A model generated the notes under the pieces. It was given only the letters and a program-made list of their open reading frames with translations, had not been told where the DNA came from and made no database searches. A stretch of DNA of 64,000 nucleotides. Origin: Petaurus breviceps papuanus (Eukaryota > Chordata > Mammalia > Diprotodontia > Petauridae). Position 1 is the stretch's first letter. Each line of letters starts with the position of its first letter. Below are positions 46,631 through 57,604 of the stretch, piece after piece. The stretch covers positions 18,318,842 through 18,382,841 of the forward strand of contig JAMXIF010000042.1 of the NCBI GenBank assembly GCA_028583685.1. The letters are read 5' to 3'. The position numbers were made by a program, and so were the translations under genes.

Positions 46631-46634
46631 CCTT

Positions 46635-47135
46635 TCTAATGCCAGGAGTGGTGTTTGGGGCTGGACCTCAATATGACCACTGTGCACAGACTTCAGAGAT
46701 TTTTTATTTTTAATAGGTGTTAGACTGGAGAAGTCATGAGGTTCTGTCTGTTTCTACACTTCAGGGATTCTATGAATGACTGCCATTTAAGTAGTTTTCT
46801 TCATGCATCTTACCTGTTCTTTTTGTGTTTCCATGTATTGCATATTGACATCAGTTTCATTAGAGTCTGTATTCATTTGCAGTTCCTGATAAGACTCATA
46901 CAAAGTTCATCAGCTTAACTGAGTCTGTATAGAATCTATCAGGGTGTCATGAAAAGACTCTCTGGGGTACTTTAATCTGTTGATGATGGGTTCAGAATTA
47001 CTATATTATCATCTTCAATACTCATTAAGTTGTCACCTGATGTTAAGTCGTGAAGGGTTGTGAATACCTCTGGAGAAACACAGGAACAATACTCAAATCG
47101 ACCTTGATAAAGGTCTCCTTCTGATTGGAGTGTGT
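46635..47135. other. Intronic sequence, nothing recognised
   Basis: No repeat or exon. Open frames here lack support. Confidence 0.5.
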
Positions 47136-47309
47136 AGGGGTTGGACATGGGCTGGACATGATCCTCCACCATTTAGGGAGGGCATGCAGGGCATTCACCT
47201 AACCATTTCCCATATCACTGACAGGGGTTGGACATGGGTTGGACATGTTCCTCCACCATTTAGAGAAAGCATGCAGGGCATTCACCTCACCATTTCCCAT
47301 ATCACTGAC
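47136..47309. repeat. Tandem duplication, 2 x 87 bp
   Basis: Copies at 47,136-47,222 and 47,223-47,309, about 90% identical by eye. Each contains ggggttggacatggg near the start and accatttcccatatcactga at the end. The period is a multiple of three, so a chance frame reads a 29-residue repeat (GWTWAGHDPPPFREG / GWTWVGHVPPPFRES). There is no other sign of coding. Confidence 0.95.
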
Positions 47310-47394
47310 CTCCTGGGTTTCATGATTTCTAGAAACTCATCACTCTGAAAGATAAAATCTACTCTGTAACTCATACCTACTCATATCATTTCCC

Positions 47395-47575
47395 AGACTG
47401 ACTGCAGGACTGCAGCGTGCCCTACCACACTGGTCCTCCTCCTGTCCCTTTCAGTTTCTTTTTATGGGTTGTCTTCCTCATTAGATTGTCAGTTTCTTGA
47501 AGTCAGGGACTTTGCATCTCTAGTGTTTAACATGGAGCCTTGCACATAGTCAGTGCCTAAGCAGAATCATTCTTT
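47395..47575 (+). mobile_element. L2 3' end
   Basis: gtttcttgaagtcagggact; gtgtttaacatggagccttg; cacatagtcagtgcctaagc. Confidence 0.65.
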
Positions 47576-47609
47576 CATTTAATAATCCTTAAAATATTTG
47601 AAGGGTTAC

Positions 47610-47822
47610 TATGCCCTACCTCCCAACCATTTCCCCCTCCTTCCCGCCCTCATTCCTCTCTTCTCTGTGCTAAACACACTAGATTTCTTTAACCGCTATT
47701 TACATGGCAGGTTTCCATTCCCTTGCCATCTTGGTTTCCTTTCACTGGCTATACTTAAATTTCTCAGTGTCCTTTCTAAAATTGGACACTCAGAACAAGC
47801 TGCGGTACTAGGGTAAAGCACT
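47610..47822 (-). mobile_element. CR1/L3-type LINE fragment, reverse
   Basis: The + strand order ccatcttggtttcctttcac ... ctcagtgtcctttctaaaat ... tggacactcagaacaagctg is the complement of the CR1/L3 C-terminal ORF2 region seen across amniotes. Confidence 0.6.
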
Positions 47823-48468
47823 AGCAATTTTTATATCCAGACAAAATGATTCAAAATTGCTCTCAGTTTCATTGGGAAAGGTGGAGACCTCAGGATGCTG
47901 GGAGGCTGCTTTGGGTATGGGAAGGAGCATAGTGCTACTCGGACAGGAAGGGGCTCACTGGAGGCATGGGGAGAAGAAGCTGACATTTAGTAGCTTCCTG
48001 TTTAATTATTCTTGTTAACACAATGAAAATGACATTAGTACTGAAAATTTTAGTGCACTGGCATAAAACTCTAATTACCTCACCTTAGTTATGGCTCCAG
48101 ACCAAACCATAGTGCCATTGAATTGTAACCTGCATTATTTTGGGTACTAACTTCTACTAATGCAACTTAAGATCACTTGGCCTTTTTGCCTGACACATCA
48201 CACTGCTGATTTCTTGTGAACTTGTTTTGCTACCATGTCCTCTGGACTTCTCAACTATGCCATCATGCCCTCTAGAAACTTGAACTTTGTTGTATGCTAT
48301 TCTTCTGTTTCCTTGGAAGCATGGGGTTTTACCTTCCACTCTGCTCTAAGGAAACTGAGGCTACTGTATATCAAACCCTAAAAACTTCCAGGCCTCACCA
48401 TCTGACTTGTAGCTTCACTCTCCTATAAGTATGATTTCTCCCATTAGAATGTGTACTCCTACAAATTA
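47823..48468. other. Intronic sequence, nothing recognised
   Basis: No repeat or exon recognised. Confidence 0.5.
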
Positions 48469-48469
48469 G

Positions 48470-48770
48470 GGAAACCATTTCAAATTATGTAAATAAAATG
48501 TCTAAAATGTCCACATTCTTTGAGATATTCTAATGCTAAGCACATACTGGAAGAAGGTTATTGACCAAAAACAAACTCCATATACACCAAGATATCTATA
48601 GCAGCACTTTTTATGGTAATGAAGAATTGAAAAGAAATTATTTGATGTCCATTGATTGGGAAATGCCTCAAATGAATTGTGGTACATGAGTGTAATGGAA
48701 TATAATTGTTCTAAGAAACAACAAACAAGATAAATGCCAAGAAATAGGCCTCATATTATTCCATGGGTAC
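48470..48770 (+). mobile_element. L1 3'-region fragment
   Basis: atatctatagcagcactttt; tgatgtccattgattgggaa; gtacatgagtgtaatggaat. Sense L1 ORF2-end/3'UTR, as at 23,875. Confidence 0.75.
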
Positions 48771-49082
48771 CATTCCAGTGCTCAAGTAAAACATGTACTT
48801 GTTACTCTTCGTATTCATTACATTAATTGTCCATTTTCTTTACTCATCACACATTGCCTGGATGACATATATCAATCTGCTTCTTAGGGGCAAGTTATCA
48901 TTGATGACATGCCACAGCCTACTTATTCCCACCATGTCTTTCACTGTTGCCACTTTGTACATTTGGGAAATTAATGAGTAATGTTTTATTTCAGGGCTAT
49001 TCAATTAGTGTGGGAACATCAGCCGTCAATGTAGATTCAATCTCATACCTTGTGCCCAACCCTCTTAAGGCAAGCCTCTCCA
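48771..49082. other. Intronic sequence, nothing recognised
   Basis: Open frame 48,793-48,981 has no support. Confidence 0.5.
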
Positions 49083-49084
49083 GA

Positions 49085-49305
49085 TGTAGATAATGTCATA
49101 GAAAGGGCTTCCCATTTGGAATCAGGAGAACTATGCTTAGATCTTGCCTCAAACACTAATAAATTATGTGACCATCTGCAAATCAATTTCCTAGAACCTC
49201 AGTTTCCTCATCTGTAGAATAATATAATAAAGCTTGCACAACCTTCTCAGAGTTATTAGATTAGAAAAGCATTTTGCACAGTTCATACAAGGCTTCTCAT
49301 ATTTC
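49085..49305 (+). mobile_element. CORE-SINE (MIR/MAR1)
   Basis: ttggaatcaggagaactatg; agtttcctcatctgtagaat; tagaaaagcattttgcacag. Confidence 0.75.
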
Positions 49306-49334
49306 TCTAAATTCCTTATATGTGTTATTCTTTA

Positions 49335-49960
49335 CAGTACTTAATTAATTATCCCAGTTAAGTGATTACCTAGTCAATGGGTACCCACTTTATTTTCCAG
49401 GGTTTTATTTTTGTTTCCACAAAAATTACTGCTATGAATATTTTGGTACATACAGGCCCTTTCTATCTTTGGCTTTCTTGGAGAGGATGCCCAGTAGAAG
49501 AATCATTAGGTCACGTAGTATAAAAGTTTAATAATTTTTCTCAAATAATTTCAAATTTTTGCCCAGATTGGTTAGAATAATTTAGACTTCCATCACACCA
49601 GTATTCCCATAGTCCCTTCCCCCAGTATTGAAAGTTTCCCTCTTTCATGATAGTTGCAAATTGGATGACTCTCAGATGAAACATGAAGGCCCTTTTAATT
49701 TTCATTTCCCTTGTTTTTGTTGATTTGGGGAATTTTTTTCTTATGGTTGTTGGTAATTTACATTTCTTTTTTTTTTAAACTGTTCATATCCTTTGACAAC
49801 ATCTTTTGGGGCATGGTTCAAATTATTATATATTCTTGTCCATTTCCTATATATCTTACATATTACATTTTTATTTAGAAATGCTTAATATTTTTTTCAC
49901 ACTCAGATTACCTTTTATTTAAATTCTGTGACCTACTTCAGGCCTTGTCCATAACTTGAT
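49335..49960 (-). mobile_element. L1 3'-region, reverse
   Basis: ttactgctatgaatattttg; aggatgcccagtagaagaat; acttccatcacaccagtatt; ccttttgacaac-type end of the block. Confidence 0.7.
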
Positions 49961-50507
49961 TGTATGTACATAGTTTTTAATTGGTCTAGACAATTTCCCA
50001 AGGAGTTACCTATATAATTAAAAAGGGTGCTCTTTCTGCTTGTCACACGTCCTTTGCTATAGGTCATCTGCAAAAGAGTAACTCTTCAATTACGCTGAAT
50101 ACAAGTGAGTAGATTAGGGAAAGAATGAAGAGGTAGAGATGAGGATGAGAGGTAATATGGTTACCTAGTAGCATAATACACAGTACATTGCTTGAATGGA
50201 TCAATAGCACTGATGCATTCTTGGAGCTTTCCAGGTGATATGTCCTTTACACAACAATTAATGGCCTTTTTGACCAGTCCAGGTTTAACTGTGCTTGAGA
50301 TCTTTTATTGTTTTTAGGCTATGTTTTTCATGGCCATGGCCCTAGGATCCTTATTACAAAAACCAGGTAGAGGGAACCCTTTGTTTTTCAAAAAAAAAAA
50401 AAAAACCAAACCTGAGAGTCAAAGGCATATAATCAGCCTTTTAGCAAGACCCTGGAACTGATTACTTAGTGACAATGCCTTGGCCCCTATTTCACACATA
50501 TCTTTTG

Positions 50508-50508
<1 letters not shown>
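49961..50508. other. Intronic sequence, nothing recognised
   Basis: A poly(A) run lies at about 50,391-50,404. No repeat family or exon seen. Confidence 0.5.
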
Positions 50509-50510
<2 letters not shown>

Positions 50511-50556
<46 letters not shown>

Positions 50557-50600
50557 CCTCTCTCTCCCTCCCTCTGTCTCTTTCTGTCTCTCTCTCATAT
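50511..50600. repeat. (TC)n microsatellite
   Basis: TC-rich run with a few interruptions, followed to 50,690 by ATAT/GTAT-rich sequence. Open frames on both strands here are artefacts. Confidence 0.95.
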
Positions 50601-50724
50601 ATGCACACACATATATATGTATATATATAATTTGTATGTATGTGCTAATTATATGTATATCTATACATATATACAAGGGTTCATAGTCTAATAACTATGT
50701 GTGTATATGCATGCACACACACAT

Positions 50725-50790
50725 ACCTATTGAACTATAAATTCTTTGAGGACAATGAACAATTTTGTATTATTTTACTTTTTATCTCTT
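50725..50790 (+). mobile_element. L2 tail scrap
   Basis: aactataaattctttgagga, the L2 3' UTR motif. Confidence 0.45.
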
Positions 50791-50934
50791 TCATTTCCTG
50801 TGGATAAAAATGTTATTTTGGGGAGTAGTGGGAGATCAAATTTTAGTTGCTTCTCACACTTCCCTGACGAAATCAATGAGTGAGCATGACAATGCCATAA
50901 GGATTACTTAAAATTATATAATAGAAGCAAAGCA

Positions 50935-51372
50935 CTTTCTAAACCCTGGCTATTGCAATGATCTTCCTTTCTCAAGTCACTCCCCATTCTAATCTATCTT
51001 CCACACCAAGTTTTTTTCTTTAACAGATCTGACCAAGTCATTCTCCTACTAGATAATCTCTATTAGCTGTCTATTACCTTCAGTGTAGAATATAAATTCC
51101 TCTGGTTTTTAAAGCTCTTTGCAATTTAGCACCAACCTACCTGTCTAGCATCACTACATTTTATTCCCTATATAGCACCTTGTAGTCCAACTCAGCTCTC
51201 CTTCTCTTTCCTCCCCACACATGGTACTCCATCTGTCATGGCACCACTGACAGGCCTCCATTCCTGAAATGCATTCTCTCCTCACCTCTGCCTCATAGAA
51301 TTCTTCCTTTCTAGAAGTAGTTCAAACACCTCCTACAGAAAGCCTTTATTAATTCGCACCACTGATAGTGTT
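50935..51372 (+). mobile_element. L2 LINE, post-RT to 3' region
   Basis: ctattgcaatgatcttcctt; gaccaagtcattctcctact; agcaccaacctacctgtcta; acatggtactccatctgtca; gaaatgcattctctcctcac. Colinear with the L2 C-terminal region. Confidence 0.8.
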
Positions 51373-51374
51373 CT

Positions 51375-51538
51375 CCAGTTTTTACTGGGAAGGAAATAAA
51401 CATTAATATATTACCTGCTATGTGCCAGGCACTGTTTCTACAAATACTAGTAAGTATTTGAGACTGGATTTGAACTCACATCTTCCAGACTCCAGGCCCA
51501 GCACTCTATCCACTACACTGCCTAACTTCTTTGTGTTT
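51375..51538 (-). mobile_element. CORE-SINE (MIR), reverse, inside L2
   Basis: ttacctgctatgtgccaggc tail complement; tggatttgaactcacatctt; ctctatccactacactgcc head complement. Confidence 0.8.
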
Positions 51539-51539
51539 A

Positions 51540-52555
51540 GCTACCTTGTGTTTATTTTGTATATATCCATCCTATATCACTTGGTGATCTCAGCTCCCGT
51601 GGGTTCAATTATCATCTCTATTACAGGTGGTTCCCAGATGTGTATATCCAGTTCTAATCTCTACTGAGCTATAAACACATTTTCAAATGCCTCTTGGATA
51701 TCTCAGACTAGACGATTCACAGGTATCACAAATTCAACATATCCAGAACAAACCTGGTGATATTTATCCCCAAACCCTCCCCTTTCAAATTAGCTTCTCT
51801 GTTACTACTGAGGGCACCAGCATTCACCCAGGTCTACAGCTGGGGTGTCGTTTTTAGCTCCTCACTTTCATGCCGCCCCCACAGAGCTAATCCAGTGCCA
51901 AATCTGGCTTCTACCTTCATGTCGCTCATGTATGTCACCTCCCCACTCATATAGCCACAACCCTAGTTCATGACCTTATCAACTTTTAAATGGATAATTG
52001 CAAAGCCTTTTAGCCATTCTCCCCACCTCAGATCTCTTCCTACTCTACTCCACCTTGCATTCAGCTACCAAGGTGATTTTTTTTTAAAGCCTAGATTTAA
52101 CAATGTGTTCTCCCTGTTCAACAAGCTCAGTGGTTTTCCTCAGTTCCTTAAAGACTCAGCTCAAATCCCATCTTCTCCCAGAGACCTTTCCTGGACTTCT
52201 CTTCTGTCAGAAGCTAGTGCTTTCTCTTCTTAGGTTGTCTTCCATCTGCTCTGTGTATATGTTCTGTGCACCTAGTCATTGAAATTTGTCTCCCATATAT
52301 GTATACTCTTTAAAGACAGGCCTTATGTTTTGTCTTCTTTTTTAGCATTTCTAGTATTTAGCTAAATGTCTCTCCCCTAATAAGTCCTTAAGCAATACTT
52401 ACTGACTACCTATGTGTCTCTAATGTATATATTTTGCCTCTCATATAGAATATAAGCTCTTTGAGAATGAGGATTCTTTAATTTTTTCCCTTATATCCCC
52501 AGCATCTAGCACAATGTCTGACAAACAGTAGGTATTTAATAAATGCTGTTGATTG
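51540..52555 (+). mobile_element. L2 LINE, RT core to 3' end
   Basis: 51,540-51,580 appears to finish the preceding L2 (ttgtgtttattttgtatata). A second copy starts at the RT core (ttcaattatcatctctatta, YADD-equivalent region). It runs through a decayed HRYHKFNISRTNLVIFIPKP-equivalent block, with an internal deletion after ctcagtggttttcctcag, to the tail acaaacagtaggtatttaat (about 52,521-52,540). Confidence 0.8.
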
Positions 52556-53870
52556 CTCAATATACACTGTGATCATATGTATGCATAAGACAGGAAATCT
52601 AGAGGGTTTTTTTTTTCGGTCCCCAGGGTTCCCTAAATAGGTACAGCAAAAGGTAGATTTTACTTTCTAATTATGCTTTGCTCAATCCAGAAGTTTACTA
52701 ATTTTGCATCCTTAGAAACTTTAGAAAATAACTGATTCTAAATCCTTATAGGACACATTTCTATAGATTGTCAATGCCTAGGATAGAAGTTAGAGGACAA
52801 ATAAATACTGAAATGGCCTCTTTGTCCCAGTTTGCTTGTAGAGGTCAAGGCAAGAATTGCATATATGTCCACCTAATTAAAGTTGAACAGGACTGTTGGA
52901 TTCAACCTGGGACCAAACTTTTTTCTCATATGTCTTTTCCATACAGAAAATGACCAATAGTTTGACTGTTTTGTACTGAAGGGTTTTTTTTTTTTTTAGG
53001 ATTAAATCAGATTTCAAATTTCTCAATGCTAATACAAATAAATCTTTTTACAAAAATAATTTTGAATGCAAACTGTTTTGGTAAATGCATTCATCATTTT
53101 TGATATCTGTATTCATAGAATGGAGCAGATTTTATTTCCTAATTATACCTTATTTAAGTTAAAAAAAAAATTAAATAGTTTGCATCTCTGAGCACAGACC
53201 AATTGACTTGGTATTGAATGTTACATAGGGACATAGGTAGTTGGTGATGATGGGATAACTGGTCCAGCACTAAAGATTTTCAGTAGATAAGCTACAATGT
53301 GTATAATCTGAGTGTTATAATCAAGAAGATGAATGATTATTTTTATTTTTAAGGATTCATATTTTATGGGGTATTTACTTACTTATTCAATCCTCTATTA
53401 GCTCTGCCTATCTTACTTTGTTCTGTAACAGAGTAACAGTCTAAGTTTGAGATTAAGTAGATACCAAAATTTTAAATTCTTCAAGATGGAGAAATAGAAT
53501 CCCAAAAAGATGTTAAATGATTTTTTAAATTTATTGATATTTTAGTAAATAGTATTTCAGATACTGAAACTGATTAATGACTGGTGAAAAGACTATACTA
53601 TTTCTCCTTCTTATTGATGATTTGAATAATGAGAAAGCCAGTGTTTTCTTGCCCTAATTCGCATTAAGAGAGCTAAGATAATGAAGCTGTGATTAAATGG
53701 CTATTAAACTATTTTTATCAAACAGAGATCAAGTAAGTGTGAGAATCTTGGGAAGCAGAGTGCAATTTCAATTCTACAAGATGCAGAAAAAATTACTATA
53801 ATAAGCAGGGCATGGTCTTTTCATATAACCTACATTTAAATATCATTGGAATATCACATATAGTTGTAGT
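52556..53870. other. Intronic sequence, nothing recognised
   Basis: AT-rich block of 1.3 kb with T and A homopolymers (52,607; 52,984; 53,160). No repeat family or exon; open frame 52,768-52,953 has no support. Confidence 0.5.
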
Positions 53871-53896
53871 TTTTTTGTTTGTTTGTTTGTTTTTTA
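53871..53896. repeat. (TTTG)n
   Basis: Short TTTG run flanked by T homopolymers. Confidence 0.9.
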
Positions 53897-54029
53897 TTCC
53901 ATGGTTGTCTCTTTAAGCATGAACCTTTTGTCTCCCTCATTAGTTTAGTTGATGAACTAATCCTCTCTTCCTGTGTTACTACAACTTGGGGCAAATTATT
54001 TTTATTGTTGTTACTATCCCTAAACACAT

Positions 54030-54112
54030 ACTCTCTCTGTCTCTCTCTGTCTCTGTCTGTCTGTCTGTCTGTCTCTGTTTCTCTCTCAATCTCTCTGTCT
54101 CTCTCTCATAGA
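54030..54112. repeat. (TCTG)n/(TC)n microsatellite
   Basis: Mixed TCTG and TC units. The Ser/Leu-rich open frame 53,879-54,166 is produced by it. Confidence 0.95.
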
Positions 54113-54269
54113 AAATCTCTGGTTGAAACTTCTCTGGAGTGGAATGGCCATATGTTCAAATTCTAAAGTAGGATTTAAGAATCCCTTAAGAGTAAATTCA
54201 TCCTCCCACAGCTACATCCTTATAAGAGCTTTGAGGGACTCACTAAACTCCTGTGGGTTATTAATTTGA

Positions 54270-54336
54270 TCATCATTCATTATCCACTAATTAAGTACCT
54301 ACTATGTGCAAAACAGTATGCTAGGTCAGTAACATG
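54270..54336 (-). mobile_element. L2 tail, reverse
   Basis: attaagtacctactatgtgc then aaaacagtatgctaggtcag. Confidence 0.6.
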
Positions 54337-54509
54337 GAAACTTAGTAGATATGAATATTGTTAGTGTAAGGGTGGGGATTTCTGTCCCCATTCCAATTAA
54401 CATAATCACAGGGAAACTAATTGCTAACAAATTCTTAATCAATTTGAGAGGAATAGAGTACTTTGATCATTGAATGACAATACACAGGAAATATCTTGTT
54501 ATTGGCTGA

Positions 54510-54514
54510 ACACA

Positions 54515-54546
<32 letters not shown>
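54510..54546. repeat. (AC)n microsatellite
   Basis: AC run with one early AAAC interruption. Confidence 0.95.
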
Positions 54547-54548
<2 letters not shown>

Positions 54549-54870
54549 TGTATAATACAGCTAGACTGCTCAGAATCCTGCATGTTAGGAAAGTAATAGC
54601 TGAATCTAGTGATTAAGGACTCCTGGAAGGGAAGTGGTCTGTGGGAATAGTTTTTTTCCTCCTACCTGCCCCAGACTAAATGATAGTCTTGTGAACTTTA
54701 GAAGATCAGAAGTCCCCACTGGGGTCAGAAAGCAGTATTTTCACCAGAAACTGAGAGACACATCAATCAAACTCACCAGCTCTCAAAACCCATCATTGAG
54801 TTACACCTAAGAAGATTTTCATTAAGAAATGCATGAAAGAATAAAATATTTCCAATAACCAGGAGGTGTA
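54547..54870. other. Intronic sequence, nothing recognised
   Basis: No repeat or exon recognised up to the SINE target site. Confidence 0.5.
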
Positions 54871-54882
54871 AAATTATTCTTT

Positions 54883-55050
54883 TTTTATTTTAATTTTTTT
54901 TAAAGCAATAGGGGTTAAGTAACTTGCTCAAGGTTACACGGCCAGTTATTATTTCTGGGTATGGTGCTGAGTATCTAAGCCCGGATTTGATCCAGGTCAT
55001 CCCGACACTGGAGCCAGTGCTCTTACTCGCTGAGCCACCTGGCCGCCCCT
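54883..55050 (-). mobile_element. Short marsupial SINE with 12-bp target duplication, reverse
   Basis: Reverse: T-rich tail complement, gcaataggggttaagtaact, ctaagcccggatttgatcca, atcccgacactggagccagt, ctgagccacctggccgcccc head complement. Target duplication aaattattcttt at 54,871-54,882 and 55,051-55,062, identical. Same subfamily as 56,764-56,916. Confidence 0.9.
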
Positions 55051-55298
55051 AAATTATTCTTTAGATACATATAATCTCTAAGTTGGAAGTTATTCTCTTC
55101 AGGGACGTTGTTATTACAAGAGGAGAGGAAGTCCTGATTCAAGGTAGTAGGGGGAGGAATTCTGTAACCACTTTCCTTACTATATACCTGCTTAATAAAT
55201 ACCTTTTCTGAAAGATAATTTTTTAACTGATAACCAGTAGTGAGAATGCTGATAGGGGCTCATTAGTGACAGTACTAGAAAACCCAGGCCTTTAAGAT

Positions 55299-55388
55299 TT
55301 ACCCCTAGAATCCTAAAGTAAATAGTAGCTAGCCCTTCAGAGTTAACCCCTAGAATCCTAAAATGAATAGTAGCCAGCTCTCTCTGGG
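55299..55388. repeat. Tandem duplication, 2 x 45 bp
   Basis: acccctagaatcctaaa recurs at 55,301 and 55,346, each followed by an aatagtagc(t/c)agc block. Period 45, so a chance minus-strand frame repeats FRILGVN. No coding support. Confidence 0.9.
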
Positions 55389-55389
55389 G

Positions 55390-56745
55390 ACCTGGCATAC
55401 TAGTTCAAGAATTACCCCAAAGAGTGTGCCATATTAGGACTTATCATTATTAGTTGTAAGGGATTCCTTAGTAACTATTATATGTGATTAGATGATTTTA
55501 TGATTGTAGACACTGCTTAACTCTAAATGTTTTTTTTATTGCTGAATAGTTTGTATAAACATAGCCATATTTATTGTTTGCCATTATAAATAATACAAAC
55601 ATTTGCAAAAATAAAATTTTTATCTCAATAACATTTTGTGTGCATTTTCTAAGAACCTTGGAGGGCAAAATCTTATTATTAGCTAGGTCTTTACTTAGGA
55701 AGAGAGTAGAGTTTCATAGTACAAAGGAGAACAGGAGGTTGTATCCCAACAAGGGAAAATCTCCCTAAAAATTTCAATGCTACAATGGGAAAAGGGTGTG
55801 TCATGCTATTCTATAACTTCAATTTGTCCTTCCTGCTGTCAGTGTGAGGATTCTTATTCTGATATTGAGTCAGAGCACTATAACCCTCTGTATTATTGCC
55901 CATTGTCGATTATAGACTCTATCCTCTCTTCTCTTATCTTTGATGGAGCTAATAAGCATATTTCAGTTAAAGCAATAATTTGGGGCAATCAGAAGCAATA
56001 GCATAGTCAAGCTTTGGAAAGGTTATCTTGCAATGTCATTTTACTGACTAATGTGTTCCCCACTGCCATGTCGCTTGTGAACAGACATGTGTTCACAGGC
56101 CAGTGTGCTTCATCTGTGGTGACTTTGATTTATTTGCTCTGTAAATTGGGACTGAAGCAATAATAGAAAGTGACATTAATTGTTTAACAGAGTCCTCTTT
56201 GTCACATCCATTGCTTTCTCTGGGGTGTTTGATTGTTGAAACTTGTACAAAACTAATTGAAATTGCCATGATGAGGGCTAGTGTCCACTCAGCTCCTCAC
56301 TTGGGAATGTCAGGACACTTGAATGTCTGTTTAAACCTCCAACTTGAAAGATCTTCCAGAAGATATCTGGCTTTCTTATAGCATTATATGATTAAGAAAG
56401 CATTTAAGGTCTGAAAAAAGAACACACAACTTTCCCTGTTAATTACATTTATTTTTGCTTTTTATCTTGAAAATTCTTTAAAAGTATTTACTTTTTAACT
56501 CCTACCTCCCTACCCCTATTAAATAAAAGTAAAACAAAAACTTTACATATAGTCAAACAAAATTAATTGCCTTACTTATTGTCCACATTCAAAAACTTCT
56601 TTCTCATTCTGCATATAAACCCATCAACTCTGTCATGAGGTGAGCAGCATTTTTTATCATTAATTCTCTGGAATCATGTTTGATTGTTGTGATGGTCTTT
56701 TAGAACTGTCCAGTTTAAAAAAAAATTCATGCCACAGCAAATAAA
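55390..56745. other. Repeat-poor block, candidate conserved non-coding DNA
   Basis: No repeat family over 1.35 kb. 56,020-56,350 is the most element-like part, with balanced composition, a perfect inverted repeat at 56,077-56,096 and AATTA/TTAAT cores (gacattaattgtttaacag). No exon seen; open frames 55,574-56,001 and 56,199-56,381 lack splice context. Confidence 0.4.
56077..56096. promoter_or_regulatory. Perfect inverted repeat (7-bp arms, 6-bp spacer)
   Basis: gtgaaca-gacatg-tgttcac. The TGAACA/TGTTCA half-sites everted with a 6-bp gap resemble an ER6-type nuclear-receptor element. Function is inference only. Confidence 0.35.
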
Positions 56746-56763
56746 CTTCTTCTGATGCTTATT

Positions 56764-56916
56764 TTTTTATTAAAGCAATTGGGGTTAAGTAACTTGCTCA
56801 GGTTTATATGGCCAAGTGTTTCTGGGTGGGTGCTAAGTGTCTAAGCCCTGATTCGATCCCCAGGTCATCCCGACACTGGAGCCGGTTCTCTTACTCGCTG
56901 TGCTACCCTGCTGCCC
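56764..56916 (-). mobile_element. Short marsupial SINE with 18-bp target duplication, reverse
   Basis: Reverse: tttattaaagcaattggggt, aagtaacttgctcaggttta, atcccgacactggagccggt, gctaccctgctgcccc. Target duplication of 18 bp at 56,746-56,763 and 56,917-56,934 with one mismatch (cttcttctgatg...). Same subfamily and orientation as the copy 1.9 kb to the left. Confidence 0.9.
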
Positions 56917-56934
56917 CTTCTTCTGATGTTTATT

Positions 56935-57575
56935 GATAACTATAACAGAAAATCTTTATTTGGTTCTGTGTGCTTCAATTCACATCTGTACATCCAGGTT
57001 TCTTTGAAACTGTCTCTTCACTTATTAAAGCATAAAATTACATTCATATACCATGATTTTTGCTTCCATTTCTCTTTTGATGAGCACCCCGAGTTTCCAA
57101 TTCTTTGCCATTGCACAAGAAGCTGCTACATATATGTCTGTACCTTTTTCTCTGGGGATATAAGACATATTAGTTGTATTGCTGGGTCAAAAGGCATGCA
57201 CAGTTTAGTCATTTCGGGGACATTGTTCCAAATTGCTTTACAGAATCACTACACCAATTCCTAGTTCTACCAACAGTACATCAATAGGTCTTTTCCCCTC
57301 TAGTCTCTCTCAACATTTGTCATTTTCCTTTTCTGCCAACTTTTCTGTTCTCAGACATGGGACTTAGAACCTTGGGGTTGCTCTAATTTGAATTTCTCTA
57401 ATCATAAGTGATTTGGAGCATTTTTTCATGGACATAGCTAGCTTGGATGTCTTCCCTTGATAGCTATCTGTTCATATCCTTAGACTATTTATCAATTGGG
57501 GAATGGTTCTTAGTATTAAAATTTTGAATCAGTCTTGGAAATGAGAGTTTTACCAGAGAAATTGACTGTTAAGAT
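56935..57575 (-). mobile_element. L1 3'-region, reverse (left part)
   Basis: gcccattgcacaag-type block; gtattgctgggtcaaaaggc; ccaattcctagttctaccaa; atttctctaatcataagtga; gcattttttcatggacat. A classic antisense L1 region, continued at 58,365. Confidence 0.8.
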
Positions 57576-57604
57576 TTCCCCCCACAACTAAATTACATCC
57601 TTTT

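Noticed and set aside
50419-50686. Overlapping Arg/Glu-rich and Ser/Leu-rich frames on both strands
   Set aside because: They translate the TC microsatellite and adjoining AT-rich repeat. The same applies to 26,279-26,582 and 53,879-54,166.
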